64,000 bases of DNA, from assembly GCF_000737325.1 (NCBI RefSeq), contig NZ_CP011125.1:6944001-7008000 (forward strand). The letters run 5' to 3'. This document shows positions 1-8,923 of the stretch, one piece after another. The DNA comes from Sandaracinus amylolyticus (lineage in GTDB: Bacteria > Myxococcota_A > Polyangia > Polyangiales > Sandaracinaceae). Numbering within the stretch: position 1 is the stretch's first letter; each line of letters opens with the position of its first letter. Both the position numbers and the translations under genes were made by a program. Below the pieces are notes generated by a model, which worked only from the letters and a program-made list of their open reading frames with translations, was not told the DNA's origin and searched no databases.

Positions 1-2
1 AG

Positions 3-476
3 GCCGCCCGGAAGCAGGCGGAGATCACGATCGGAGAGCGCATCGAGGCGCTCGTGCATCGCTCCGGCACGCGCGTCGTGGACGTCGCCCGCGCGCTCGG
101 GCTTCGCGACAACAAGCTGTACGCAGCGTTCCGCGGCACCGAGCACTTCCGCCTCGCGTGGCTGGAGCTCCTGCCCGCCACGGTCGAGAGGCTCTTCATC
201 GAAGAGCGCGCCGCCGCGCACGGGCTCGAGCTGCGCCCCGTCGCCGACGAGGACGCGCACCCGCGCTCGCTGCACGACGTCGTCGTCGAGCTCGGCGACG
301 TGCAGCGCGCGGCGAGCGAGGGCGAGCGCGACGGCCACCTCAGTGTCGACGACATCGAGCGAGAACTGCGCGAGTGGGACGACGTCGAACGCGTGCGCGC
401 CTCGCGCGTGGCGCACCTGCGTCGCCTGCTCGCCGAGCGCGGCGGCGCCGTCGGGTCGCGGAGGAAGTCGCGATGA
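3..476 (+). CDS. Small helical phage protein, probable regulator (5' partial)
   Basis: The reading frame is open from the window edge and no ATG or GTG occurs before the GTG at 54, while the upstream residues (GERIEALVHRSG) fit the following helices. The true start is therefore probably outside the window. The N-terminal half, with VVDVARALGL, resembles a helix-turn-helix, followed by acidic amphipathic helices. Its stop overlaps the next ATG (ATGA at 473). It could be a replication-region regulator like CII-type proteins, but no family is recognised with certainty. Confidence 0.6.
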   Translation, partial: AARKQAEITIGERIEALVHRSGTRVVDVARALGLRDNKLYAAFRGTEHFRLAWLELLPATVERLFIEERAAAHGLELRPVADEDAHPRSLHDVVVELGDVQRAASEGERDGHLSVDDIERELREWDDVERVRASRVAHLRRLLAERGGAVGSRRKSR

Positions 477-739
477 TGCGGCTTCGCGTCGCGCTCGCGG
501 TCACGCGCGCGCTGTGCTTCATCGCCGCCGACACGCTCGCGCACGTCGGCACGCTCCTCGAGGACTGGAACGCATGGCTCGACCGCACCGAGCGCGCGGA
601 GGTCGAAGAGCTCGACTTCGCGACGTGCGACGAGTCGGTCGTTGTGATCGGCGAATGCGTATGCCGCGCGCCGATCGTCGGCGACGGCATCTGCGCGAGC
701 TGCGAGGAGTGGGTCGCGCGTTCTGAGGTGCAGGCATGA
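473..739 (+). CDS. Small Cys-containing phage protein
   Basis: 88 aa, starting at an ATG that overlaps the previous stop. The N-terminus is weakly hydrophobic. The C-terminus has a cluster of cysteines (CVCR, later CASC) spaced like a small zinc-binding knuckle. The stop overlaps the start of the helicase gene by four bases, so it is translationally coupled in the early operon. No family is recognised. Confidence 0.6.
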   Translation: MMRLRVALAVTRALCFIAADTLAHVGTLLEDWNAWLDRTERAEVEELDFATCDESVVVIGECVCRAPIVGDGICASCEEWVARSEVQA

Positions 740-2199
740 GCCCGCCCGCGCCCGCCCCTGGGCACGCGCATCGCCGCGATCGCGCCACGGAGCAAGAGGG
801 GCAGAACGCCTCGGAGTACGAGCGCTTCCTCGCCGGCAAGCACGTCGAGGCACCGCGCTCTCCCGTGCCGCACGGCGACCTCGACGCGCGGCTCTTCCAC
901 TTCCAGCGCGACTGCGTGCGATGGGCACTCGAGCGCGGCCGCGCCGCGCTCTTCGAGGACTGCGGTCTCGGCAAGACGCGGCAGCAGCTCGAGTGGGCGC
1001 GCCACGTCGCCGCGCACGCGGGGCGCGTGCTCATCTTCGCGCCGCTCGCCGTCGCTCAGCAGACCATCCGCGAGGGCGCGAACATCGACGTGCCCGTCGC
1101 TTACGCGCGCGACATGGACGAGGCGGGCGCCGCGCCGATCGTCATCACGAACTACGAGCGCCTCGACCGCTTCGCTGCCGCGCTGCGCGCAGGCGTCTTC
1201 GCGGGTGTCGTCCTCGACGAGAGCTCGATCCTCAAGAGCTTCATGGGCAAGACGAAGCGCGCGCTGATCGATGCGTGCGCGAGCGTCCCCTACCGCCTCG
1301 CGTGCACCGCGACGCCCGCGCCCAACGATCACCTCGAGCTCGGCAACCACGCCGAGTTCCTCGGGGTGATGGCTTCGCACGAGATGATCGCGCGCTGGTT
1401 CATCAACGACACGAGCACCTTCGGCACCTACCGCCTCAAGGGCCACGCCGTCGCGCCCTTCTGGGATTGGGTCGCGAGCTGGGCGATGTGCGTCGGGCGA
1501 CCGTCGGACCTCGGGTATCCGGACGACGGATACGCGCTGCCCGAGCTGACGATCACGCCGCACGTCCTCGACGTCGATCTCGTCGCGGACCGCGGCGACC
1601 GGCTCTTCCGGATGCCCGACATGAGCGCGACCGCCATCCACAAGGAGCGGCGCCGCACCGCGACCGCGCGCGCCGCGAAGATCGGCGAGCTCGTCGCGCG
1701 CGACTACGACGAGCAGTGGCTGGTCTGGTGCGAGACCGACTACGAGGCCGACGCGCTCCGCGAGGTGATTCCCGAAGCGGTCGACGTGCGCGGCTCGCAC
1801 GCGCTCGAGCGGAAGGAGCGCGTCGCGATCGACTTCGCCGACGGGCGCACGCGCGTGCTGATCAGCAAGCCGTCGATCTTCGGGTGGGGGCTGAACTTCC
1901 AGCGCTGCGCGCGCGTCGCGTTCACCGGCGCGACGTTCTCGTACGAGGGGTTCTACCAGGCGATCCGCCGGTGCTGGCGCTTCGGCCAGCGGCGCCCCGT
2001 CCACGTGCACGTCGCGATGGCCTCGACCGAGGCGAGCGTGTGGAAGCTGCTCACTGCGAAGAGCGACGGGCACGACGAGATGCGCGTGCAGATGAGCGCG
2101 GCGATGCGCCGCGCGCAGGCGCGCGAGGCGGCGGTCCAGCGCTATCGCGCAACGACGCCGATGCGACTCCCCAACTGGCTCCGATCGGAGGCTGCATGA
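736..2199 (+). CDS. Phage superfamily II DNA helicase (SNF2/DEAD-like)
   Basis: 487 aa with the layout of the helicases phages often carry next to DNA methylases. After a low-complexity N-terminus there is a Q-like segment, a Walker A variant (CGLGKT, Lys80), a motif II written VVLDESS rather than DEAD/DEAH, motif III (ACTATP), and a C-terminal RecA-like lobe ending in motif VI (QAIRRCWRFGQ). It should act as an ATP-dependent DNA translocase or helicase in replication or genome processing. The gene overlaps both neighbours by four bases. The unusual motif II is seen in related phage proteins, so loss of activity need not follow. Confidence 0.85.
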   Translation: MSPPAPAPGHAHRRDRATEQEGQNASEYERFLAGKHVEAPRSPVPHGDLDARLFHFQRDCVRWALERGRAALFEDCGLGKTRQQLEWARHVAAHAGRVLIFAPLAVAQQTIREGANIDVPVAYARDMDEAGAAPIVITNYERLDRFAAALRAGVFAGVVLDESSILKSFMGKTKRALIDACASVPYRLACTATPAPNDHLELGNHAEFLGVMASHEMIARWFINDTSTFGTYRLKGHAVAPFWDWVASWAMCVGRPSDLGYPDDGYALPELTITPHVLDVDLVADRGDRLFRMPDMSATAIHKERRRTATARAAKIGELVARDYDEQWLVWCETDYEADALREVIPEAVDVRGSHALERKERVAIDFADGRTRVLISKPSIFGWGLNFQRCARVAFTGATFSYEGFYQAIRRCWRFGQRRPVHVHVAMASTEASVWKLLTAKSDGHDEMRVQMSAAMRRAQAREAAVQRYRATTPMRLPNWLRSEAA

Positions 2200-3089
2200 C
2201 TCACGTGCTCGATCAGGCCGAGGGCGAGAACTGGACTCTGTACCAGGGAGACTGCGTCGAAGTCGTGCGCGGCATCCCCGACGCGTCGATTGGACTGAGC
2301 GTCTACTCGCCGCCGTTCTCCAACCTCTACACCTACAGCGACTCGGAGCGCGACATGGGGAACAGCGTCGATGACGCCGAGTTCCTCGAGCACTACGCGT
2401 TCCTCGTGCGGGAGCTCCTGCGCGTCACGCGCCCCGGCCGGCTCTGCCTCGTGCACTGCAAAGACCTCGTCGACTACAAGGGCCGCGACGGCCGCGCGGG
2501 ACTGCGCGACTTCCCCGGCGAGCTGATCCGCATCCACGAGGCGGCCGGCTGGAAATACCACTCTCGCGTGACGATCTGGAAATGCCCCGTCACCGAAATG
2601 CAGAGAACGAAGGCGCACGGACTGCTCTACAAGCAGCTCCGCACCGACTCGACTTTCTCGCGTCAGGGCCTCGCGGAGTACGTCCTCGGATTCCGCCGCT
2701 GGGCGGAGGAAGGCGAGGAGGTCAGTCCGGTCACGCACACCGAAGAGAGCTTCCCGCTCGACCAGTGGCAGCAGTGGGCCTCGCCCGTCTGGATGGATAT
2801 CGACCAGACGAACGTGCTCAACGCCGCAGTCGCGCGCGAGGACGGCGACGAGAAGCACATGTGCCCGCTGCAGCTCGACCTCATCGAGCGCTGCATTCGA
2901 CTCTGGTCGAACCCGGGAGACGTCGTCCTCTCGCCGTTCGCCGGCATCGGCAGCGAGCCGCGCAGCGCGGTGAAGCTCGGCCGGCGCGCCATCGGGATCG
3001 AGCTCAAGGGCTCGTACTTCGCGCGCGCGGTTCGCGAGCTGCGCGACTGCACCAAGCAGCTCGACCTCTTCGCAAGGGCTGCGCTGTGA
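2196..3089 (+). CDS. DNA methyltransferase (N4/N6 amino-methyltransferase, beta order)
   Basis: 297 aa. The catalytic motif IV is SPPF (residues 38-41) and precedes the AdoMet-binding motif SPFAGIGSE near residue 250, the beta-class order. SPPF-type motifs are common in N4-cytosine enzymes, so m4C is likelier than m6A, but specificity cannot be read from sequence. The ATG overlaps the helicase stop. No restriction endonuclease is adjacent, so self-protection or evasion of host restriction is the likely role. Confidence 0.9.
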   Translation: MTHVLDQAEGENWTLYQGDCVEVVRGIPDASIGLSVYSPPFSNLYTYSDSERDMGNSVDDAEFLEHYAFLVRELLRVTRPGRLCLVHCKDLVDYKGRDGRAGLRDFPGELIRIHEAAGWKYHSRVTIWKCPVTEMQRTKAHGLLYKQLRTDSTFSRQGLAEYVLGFRRWAEEGEEVSPVTHTEESFPLDQWQQWASPVWMDIDQTNVLNAAVAREDGDEKHMCPLQLDLIERCIRLWSNPGDVVLSPFAGIGSEPRSAVKLGRRAIGIELKGSYFARAVRELRDCTKQLDLFARAAL

Positions 3090-3850
3090 TGCTCCCCGCC
3101 CCCGCATACGACGACGGGCGCGTGACGCTCTACCAGGGCGACTGCCGCGAGCTGCTGCCCCTGGTGCTCGAGCGTCACGGGCGCCCCGCGCATGTCTTCA
3201 CCGACCCGCCGTACACGAAGCGCACGCACGAGGGCGCGCGCACGCTGCGCGGCGGTGGCGACCCGAAGGAACTGATCGATTTCGCAAACGCGGAGATCGA
3301 CTTCGTGCGCGAGGTTTTCGCCGCTGCGCGCCCGCAGCGCTGGACGGTCGCGTCCGTCGATCACGTGCACGCGACGCTGCTCCAGCTCTCGCCTCCCGAG
3401 GGCATGCGACACGTGCGCACCGGCGTGTGGATCAAGCCGGACTGCGCGCCGCAGATGAACGGCAAGCACCCCGCGAACGGGCACGAGTCGATCGCCATCC
3501 TCCACACGCACGAGCCGATGCGCTGGAACGGCGGCGGCGAGCGCGCGGTGTGGACGCACAACGTCGAGCGGTCGATCGACTGGCACACGACGCCGAAGCC
3601 GCTCGGGCTCATCGCGCGGCTCGTCCGCGACTTCACCGACGAGAACGAGCTTCTGCTCGACATGTTCGCCGGCAGCGCGACGACGCTCGCCGCCGCGATG
3701 CAGGAGGGACGTCGCGCCGTCGGCATCGAGCTCGACGTGCATCCCAAGACCGTCGAGCGCCTCACGCGCGCGGCGCAGCAGGTTCCGATGTGGAAGCCGC
3801 ACACGGAGAAGCGGAGGACGGCCGTGCTCGACTTCGGGGGCGACTCGTGA
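3089..3850 (+). CDS. Second DNA methyltransferase (DPPY type)
   Basis: 253 aa from the ATG at 3089, which shares its A with the preceding stop (TGATG). AAGGG at 3074-3078 is a suitable ribosome binding site; a GTG at 3086 is an alternative start. Motif IV is DPPY (39-42), and motif I (MFAGSATT) lies near residue 190, again beta order, typical of N6-adenine or N4-cytosine enzymes. Both methylases begin with the same phrase TLYQGDC, suggesting descent from a common ancestor. Confidence 0.9.
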   Translation: MLPAPAYDDGRVTLYQGDCRELLPLVLERHGRPAHVFTDPPYTKRTHEGARTLRGGGDPKELIDFANAEIDFVREVFAAARPQRWTVASVDHVHATLLQLSPPEGMRHVRTGVWIKPDCAPQMNGKHPANGHESIAILHTHEPMRWNGGGERAVWTHNVERSIDWHTTPKPLGLIARLVRDFTDENELLLDMFAGSATTLAAAMQEGRRAVGIELDVHPKTVERLTRAAQQVPMWKPHTEKRRTAVLDFGGDS

Positions 3851-4494
3851 TCCGCCTCGAGGTCTTCCGATGCGCGCCGCTCTCGTGCTGGCTCACGCGC
3901 GAGAGCTGCGGCGACCGCAGCGAGACGCGGAAGCCCCTCTGCGCGACGTGCGCGGTGGGCGCGCAGCACGCGCGCGGCGAGCTGCCGACCACGTGGCCCG
4001 ACGGCGCGCCCATCGAGCTCGACGTTCGCGAGGTCGACCGGCCCGCGCCTCCGCCCGTGCCGAATGCGTCGCGTGCAACGACGTTCCAGCGGCAGACGAG
4101 AGCGCAACGCGCGCGCCGCGCTGCAGTCTCGAACGCGGTCGCCACCCAGCCGCGACGCGGCCCCGCGAACGCACGCTCGATCGCGTACGACGGGCGCACC
4201 GTCTCGCTCAGCGAGCTCGCACGGCTCACCGGGATTCACCGGGGCGCGCTCAAGCACCGCATCGAACAACTCGGCCTGTCCGCCGAGGAAGCAGTCGCGC
4301 GCGGCCGAGACACCCGGCACCTGCCGAAGCGAACGTGGCCGTTCGATGGTCGCGAGGTCGGCATCGAGGAGCTCGCGCGCGCTGCCGGCGTGACGCAGCC
4401 GACGATGCGCTACCGGCTCTACGTCCTCGGGCTGACCCCCGAGGCAGCAGTGGCGCGGAAGCGACGCGCACCGTCCAGCGGAGGCGCCGCGTGA
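3847..4494 (+). CDS. Zinc-knuckle protein with two HTH-like repeats
   Basis: 215 aa from a GTG overlapping the previous stop. The N-terminus has several cysteines including a CATC pair, suggesting a metal site. The C-terminal half has two similar units, SLSELARLTGIHRGALKHRI and GIEELARAAGVTQPTMRYRL, each followed by a LGL-EAAVA-R motif. These resemble the short helix-turn-helix modules in phage HNH-adjacent and regulatory proteins. A DNA-binding role is inferred; partners are unknown. Confidence 0.7.
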   Translation: MIRLEVFRCAPLSCWLTRESCGDRSETRKPLCATCAVGAQHARGELPTTWPDGAPIELDVREVDRPAPPPVPNASRATTFQRQTRAQRARRAAVSNAVATQPRRGPANARSIAYDGRTVSLSELARLTGIHRGALKHRIEQLGLSAEEAVARGRDTRHLPKRTWPFDGREVGIEELARAAGVTQPTMRYRLYVLGLTPEAAVARKRRAPSSGGAA

Positions 4495-5477
4495 GCTACG
4501 CGTTCGTTCGGATCGACGCGGAAGCGACGCTGCATCCGAAGCTGCTCGCGGTCGGGCCCGAGGCCGCGTGGCTGTGGGTCTGCGGCCTCGCGCACGCGAA
4601 CCGGCACACGACGAACGGGCTGATCATGAAGTCGCTCCTGCCGTCGCTCTACCCCGACGGCTCGTGGAGCATGGCGAAGCTGACGAAGCTCGCGCGCCGC
4701 CTCTGCGACGTGCGCGTGCCCGGCTCGAACAGCGGCCTGTGGCACGACGACGGCGACGTCTACCGCATCCACGACTACGAGAAGCAGCAGGAGTACGCGC
4801 TCAAGGAGAACGTCGAAGCGCGTCGGGAGTACGAGCGGTCCCGGAAGCGCGAGCAGCGCAAGGGCGCGAATGTCCCGGACACGAACGGGACAGACACCGA
4901 CCCTGTCCCGCCCATGTCCGGGACAAGTCCGGGACATTCGGCCGGGACGCCCGACGGGACACCGAGCGGAGTCCCACCGACCAATTACCGATCCCGATCC
5001 CATACCGATCCGGATCCCTCGCTGCGCTCGGGATCCGCGCGCGCACCCACGGACGGCCCCGAGCTGGTGTTCGAGGGTGGGCCGACGATCGCGGGACTCG
5101 CCGAGCAGGTGTGGGCGCAGCGCATCGGAGCGCGAGGCGGGGCCCACGTGATGCGCTCGGGCGACGCGACGCACTTCCGGTCGATCGCGGAAGCGGCGCA
5201 GCGGTGCCGCGGCGACGCGCCGCTGCGCACGGTGCTCGAGTCGTGGTTCGACGAGTGGGTCGCGACGCGCCGCTCGCAGCGCCTGCGCGTCGAGTGGTGG
5301 GCCGAGTGGTGCGTCGAGCGCGCGGCACGCGGCGGAGGTGTCGCGGGCGGCTGGGCGCCGCCGCGCGCTCCGGGCTCCTACGGGACGACGAACGAGGCGG
5401 ACTTCAACCGGACGCTCGGAGACGTGAGCGACGAGGACCTGGCGCGCGTCGAGCGCGGGCGGAGGGCACATGGCTGA
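4491..5477 (+). CDS. Replisome organiser-like phage protein
   Basis: 328 aa, GTG start overlapping the upstream stop. The N-terminal ~110 residues (HPKLLAVGPEAAWLWVCGL, then a helix-rich region ending in a basic coiled stretch YERSRKREQRKG) resemble the winged-helix domain of phage replication initiators that precede DnaC-like loaders. A Pro/Thr/Gly-rich linker (~125-185) follows, then a Trp-rich helical domain. Position immediately before the DnaC-like gene supports origin recognition or loader recruitment. The family is inferred from architecture. Confidence 0.65.
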   Translation: MSYAFVRIDAEATLHPKLLAVGPEAAWLWVCGLAHANRHTTNGLIMKSLLPSLYPDGSWSMAKLTKLARRLCDVRVPGSNSGLWHDDGDVYRIHDYEKQQEYALKENVEARREYERSRKREQRKGANVPDTNGTDTDPVPPMSGTSPGHSAGTPDGTPSGVPPTNYRSRSHTDPDPSLRSGSARAPTDGPELVFEGGPTIAGLAEQVWAQRIGARGGAHVMRSGDATHFRSIAEAAQRCRGDAPLRTVLESWFDEWVATRRSQRLRVEWWAEWCVERAARGGGVAGGWAPPRAPGSYGTTNEADFNRTLGDVSDEDLARVERGRRAHG

Positions 5478-6198
5478 GCGAGCGCCGACCACGATGCGCC
5501 CGGAGCTGCGGGCCATCTTCGAGCGGGCGGAGCCCGCCGACGAGCAGGACCTCGCAGCGCTCGAGCAGCGCTCGCAGCGCGAGGCCCGGCGCGAGCGACT
5601 CGCGCGCTCGGGGATCCGGCTGCGGCCGGACGACCGCAAGGCGCTGATGAACGACGAGCTCTACCCGACGCAGGCGCTGCGCGACGTGAAGCGCTGGCTC
5701 GCGGCGGCGACGCGCACGCCGAACCCCGGACCCAACTTCCTGTTCGTCACGGGCGGCACCGGCCTGGGAAAGACCGTCGCGGCAGCGTGGGCGCTCACGC
5801 GCCAGGGCGGCCGCTTCGTGACGATGGAGACGTTCCTGCTCGACTACGCACGGTACCTGCGCGACGTGTCGCGCGACCGCGCGGCGGAGCTCGAGCGCGA
5901 GCGGTACGCCGCGCCGGGGCTCCTGGTCCTCGACGAGCTCGGGACCGAGGCCGACGCGGTGCTCGCCCGCACGGCGCTGTCGTGGCTCGTCGACGCGCGA
6001 TGCGCGCGCCGGCGGCACCTCACCATCGTGCTCTCGAACCTCGCCGAGGCGGACGTCGTCGCGCGGTTCACGGCGGGCATCTACGACCCGCGGACGTGGG
6101 ACCGCCTGCGTCGCGACGGCGCGTTCGCGAAGCTCGACGGCGAGTCGCTGCGGCGTCCCGACTACGACGCGGCCGCGCCGCGCAGGAGCGCGCCGTGA
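5470..6198 (+). CDS. DnaC/IstB-like AAA+ helicase loader
   Basis: 242 aa. It has a clear Walker A (GGTGLGKT, 95-102) and Walker B (LLVLDELG, around 150), followed by a sensor-like segment TIVLSNL, as in DnaC/DnaI-type loaders. It should load the host replicative helicase onto the prophage origin. The gene overlaps its upstream partner by eight bases and is coupled to it. The Arg-rich C-terminus ends four bases into the next gene. Confidence 0.88.
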   Translation: MAERAPTTMRPELRAIFERAEPADEQDLAALEQRSQREARRERLARSGIRLRPDDRKALMNDELYPTQALRDVKRWLAAATRTPNPGPNFLFVTGGTGLGKTVAAAWALTRQGGRFVTMETFLLDYARYLRDVSRDRAAELERERYAAPGLLVLDELGTEADAVLARTALSWLVDARCARRRHLTIVLSNLAEADVVARFTAGIYDPRTWDRLRRDGAFAKLDGESLRRPDYDAAAPRRSAP

Positions 6199-6746
6199 CC
6201 TGCGTGTCGCTCGACACGTGCCGCGCGGAGCGGCACCCGCACGTGACCTGCAACGACTGCCCGGCGAAGCTCTGCGTGTTCGCGCTCGAGTACGAGCGAT
6301 GCCTCGACTGCATCGCGCGCCGGCTGCGCGTCGCGAGAGCGGAGGGGCGCATCGACTCGTTCGGGATCGCGACGCGGCCGGAGGCCGAGGAGCGCTTCCT
6401 CGCGGGAGACGACGGCGGACCCTGGGGAGTACTCGAGCTGCTCCCGTTCGCACCGAAGCGAAGCGAGTCGGAGCGGAGCGGAGCGAGCGCAGCTGACCCC
6501 CGTTCCCCCACGAACACGCGTGAGCGAACGGACCGCGTCCCTGCAGCGCGGCCGTCGACCGCTTCCGGCTCTCCTCGGGGGGCTACCACGTCGAGGGTCC
6601 GACCGGGCTCTCCCCCGGAGCCGCCCTATTCGAGCGCCGCGGGGACCGGACATCGCGGTGACCGGCCGTCCTTGGCATCCGCCCGTGACTTGCCGCCGGC
6701 CACCGCTGGGGATCGCGTCCCGACTGCCCGAGGGCAGCGGAGGTGA
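6195..6746 (+). CDS. Cys-rich small phage protein; C-terminal half doubtful
   Basis: The GTG start overlaps the loader stop. The first ~95 residues look coding, with cysteine pairs CNDC and CLDC suggesting a zinc site, then acidic helices. Beyond about 6480 the reading frame becomes Ser/Arg/Pro-rich with repeated GGAGC motifs and looks more like a non-coding site left open by the high GC. The real protein may end functionally near 6480. No family is recognised. Confidence 0.5.
   Translation: MTCVSLDTCRAERHPHVTCNDCPAKLCVFALEYERCLDCIARRLRVARAEGRIDSFGIATRPEAEERFLAGDDGGPWGVLELLPFAPKRSESERSGASAADPRSPTNTRERTDRVPAARPSTASGSPRGATTSRVRPGSPPEPPYSSAAGTGHRGDRPSLASARDLPPATAGDRVPTARGQRR
6455..6740 (+). other. 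Possible packaging (cos/pac) region
   Basis: This lies directly upstream of the terminase small subunit, where headful or cos sites normally sit. It begins with a run of GGAGC/GAAGC direct repeats (6455-6489) and has low coding quality in every frame. This is a positional inference only; no known cos consensus is present. Confidence 0.25.
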
Positions 6747-6748
6747 CC

Positions 6749-7294
6749 ATGCCGAAGCCGACCGGGCAGAACAAGAGCCGTGCCGAAAGGGGCCGAAACG
6801 CTCCCGGATCGTCGCCGAGCGTGGCCGCTCGGCGCGCCCGCGGCCTCCGCATGCTCCGTGAGGGCTCGCGCGTGAAGCACGTCGCCGAGAAGCTCGGCGT
6901 CAGCGTCACGACCGTGAAGCGCTGGCAGGCCGCCGCGAAGCTCGGCGAGCAGGTGAAGGCCGAGGTCGAGACCGAGGAGCAGGCGCGGCTCCGCGTCCTC
7001 GAGGAGGCGCGGACGAAGCTCGCGAAGGAGGTCGGCGACGCGGTGCAGACCGTGATCGACGTGATGCACTACACCGCGGCCGACGCGCTCGACGTCAACG
7101 AGGGCGACGTGAAGCCGAGCGAGTTCGCGCGCGCCGACTCCCGCGTCGCGAAGGTGCGGCTGCAGGCGGCGCTCGCGGTGCTCGACCGCGCAGGGCTGCC
7201 GAAGGTCAACGTGCTCGAGCACGGCGGCGATGCGCTGTCGCTCCTCACCGACCACCTGAACCGCGCGCTCGCGCAGGACGTCGACGAGACGTGA
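6749..7294 (+). CDS. terS: Terminase small subunit
   Basis: 181 aa from ATG 6749, chosen because GGAGG at 6739-6743 lies five bases upstream; a GTG at 6743 is in frame but overlaps that site. An N-terminal helix-turn-helix (VKHVAEKLGVSVTTVKRW) is followed by a long helical oligomerisation region. It would recognise the packaging site and form the ring that recruits the large terminase, whose GTG overlaps its stop. Confidence 0.75.
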   Translation: MPKPTGQNKSRAERGRNAPGSSPSVAARRARGLRMLREGSRVKHVAEKLGVSVTTVKRWQAAAKLGEQVKAEVETEEQARLRVLEEARTKLAKEVGDAVQTVIDVMHYTAADALDVNEGDVKPSEFARADSRVAKVRLQAALAVLDRAGLPKVNVLEHGGDALSLLTDHLNRALAQDVDET

Positions 7295-8910
7295 GCTCGG
7301 CGGAGCGAGCCGATCCGCGCGCGGTCGCGCGCGACGCCGCGAAGGTCCTGCGCGACCTGCGCCGGCTCGGCTCGCTCTTGCGCATCAAGACCAAGGCGAA
7401 CGGCATCGTCACGTTCGACTACTCGAAGTGGCACCCCGAGCAGCGCGCGTTCCAGCGCGACCGCACCGGGCGCGACGTGATCCTCAAGGCGCGCCAGGTC
7501 GGCTTCACCACCGAGGAGCTCGGCCGCGACGTGCAGTACGCCCGCACGCACGAGGGCGTGCAGGTGCTCATCGTCTCGCAGGACGCCGAGCTCGCCGAGG
7601 TGCTCTTCCAGGCGGCGCACCTGATGGTGCGCGGGCTCGTCGAGCTCGGGCTCTGCCCGAAGCCGAAGTACTCGACGCGCCGCGAGATCGTGTTCTCCGA
7701 CAACCACTCGGCGATCCGCGTTGTCGAGGCGGGCAGCACGGAGAAGAGCGCCGACAACAAGGGGCGGTCGGGGACCATCAACCGACTGCACGCCACCGAG
7801 GTCGCGTTCTGGGGCGCGGCGCAGAACACGATGACGGCGCTCCTCGCTGCCGTGCCCGAGAGCGGCGAGGTCGTGATCGAGTCGACCGCGAACGGGTCGC
7901 AGGGGCTCTTCTACGAGCTGTGCACCACGGCCCTCGCGGGCGGCGGTGAGTACAAGCTCCACTTCTACCCGTGGCACATGCACCCGACCTATCGGCGCGC
8001 GGTGCCGGCGGACTTCGATCTGCGACCGCGCGACCGGTGGGAAGAGCGCCTGCGCGCGGCGGGGTGCGACGACGAGCAGATCGCGTGGTGGCGCTCGCTC
8101 GTCGACAACCCCGCGCGCGGCGGGCTCGAGCGCGTGCTGCAGGAGTACCCCGTCGATCCGCAGTCGTGCTTCCGCTCGCCGGGAGGCGCGTACCTCCCGA
8201 CCGAGTGCGCCGACTGGCTCGGCGAGCAGGTGCGGAAGCCGCTCGCCCTCGAGACGATCGAGGTCACGTCGGGCGGCGCGAGCCGCAAGCTCGGCGAGCT
8301 CGTCGTCTACGAGCAGCCCGTGCCGGGCGGCAGCTACATCGCGGCCGCGGACGTCGCCGAGGGCATCGGCAAGGACGCGAGCACGATCGACGTGAGCGAG
8401 TGGCGCACGGGGCGCACGGTCGCGACGTTCGCGAGCGACACGATCGAAGCGGGCGATCACGGGCTCGCGCTCGCGTGGGTCGCCACGAAGTACAACGGCG
8501 CGCTCGTCGCGCCCGAGCGCAACAAGGACGGCGCCGCCGTGCTCCGCGTGCTCACGCGCGAGGAGAGCTCGGTCACGCCCTACCCGCGCATCTACACGCA
8601 CGACGACGGGCGCCTCGGCTGGCCGACCACGCCCGCGACGCGGCCCGTCCTCTTCGACGACTCGCGCCGCGCGATCGAGGAGCGGTGCTGGCTCACGCCG
8701 GACGCGCGCACCGCGGCCGAGGCCCGCACGTTGGTGAAGGTCGACGGCAAGCCCGTCGCGCGCGGCAAGGGCACCGCGGGCGGCGCGAAGGACGACGCGT
8801 GGGTCGCGAAGGCGATCGGCTGGCAGGTGCGCCAGCGCGCGAGCGACGAGGCCGGGACGGTCGAGACGGGTGCGACTCGCGAGACGTCGTCGCTGCAGGG
8901 CTACTGGTGA
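7291..8910 (+). CDS. terL: Terminase large subunit (ATPase-nuclease)
   Basis: 539 aa. The ATPase half has a Walker A variant KARQVGFTT (66-74), the phage-terminase form of this loop, and an acidic motif in the HATEVAFWG segment near residue 170. The C-terminal RNase H-like nuclease begins at AAADVAEG (Asp near 353). A conserved NGSQGLFYEL segment lies between the two. It pumps and cuts phage DNA at the portal. It overlaps terS by four bases. Confidence 0.9.
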   Translation: MSSAERADPRAVARDAAKVLRDLRRLGSLLRIKTKANGIVTFDYSKWHPEQRAFQRDRTGRDVILKARQVGFTTEELGRDVQYARTHEGVQVLIVSQDAELAEVLFQAAHLMVRGLVELGLCPKPKYSTRREIVFSDNHSAIRVVEAGSTEKSADNKGRSGTINRLHATEVAFWGAAQNTMTALLAAVPESGEVVIESTANGSQGLFYELCTTALAGGGEYKLHFYPWHMHPTYRRAVPADFDLRPRDRWEERLRAAGCDDEQIAWWRSLVDNPARGGLERVLQEYPVDPQSCFRSPGGAYLPTECADWLGEQVRKPLALETIEVTSGGASRKLGELVVYEQPVPGGSYIAAADVAEGIGKDASTIDVSEWRTGRTVATFASDTIEAGDHGLALAWVATKYNGALVAPERNKDGAAVLRVLTREESSVTPYPRIYTHDDGRLGWPTTPATRPVLFDDSRRAIEERCWLTPDARTAAEARTLVKVDGKPVARGKGTAGGAKDDAWVAKAIGWQVRQRASDEAGTVETGATRETSSLQGYW

Positions 8911-8923
8911 GCGGAGGATGGGC

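Noticed and set aside
340-2073. 577-codon minus-strand frame opposite the helicase
   Set aside because: The helicase motifs are intact on the + strand and the minus product has typical shadow composition with no motif or ribosome binding site.
2196-3850. The two methyltransferases as part of a restriction-modification or BREX/DISARM locus
   Set aside because: No endonuclease, phospholipase or other core components of those systems are adjacent, and the setting is the phage early operon.
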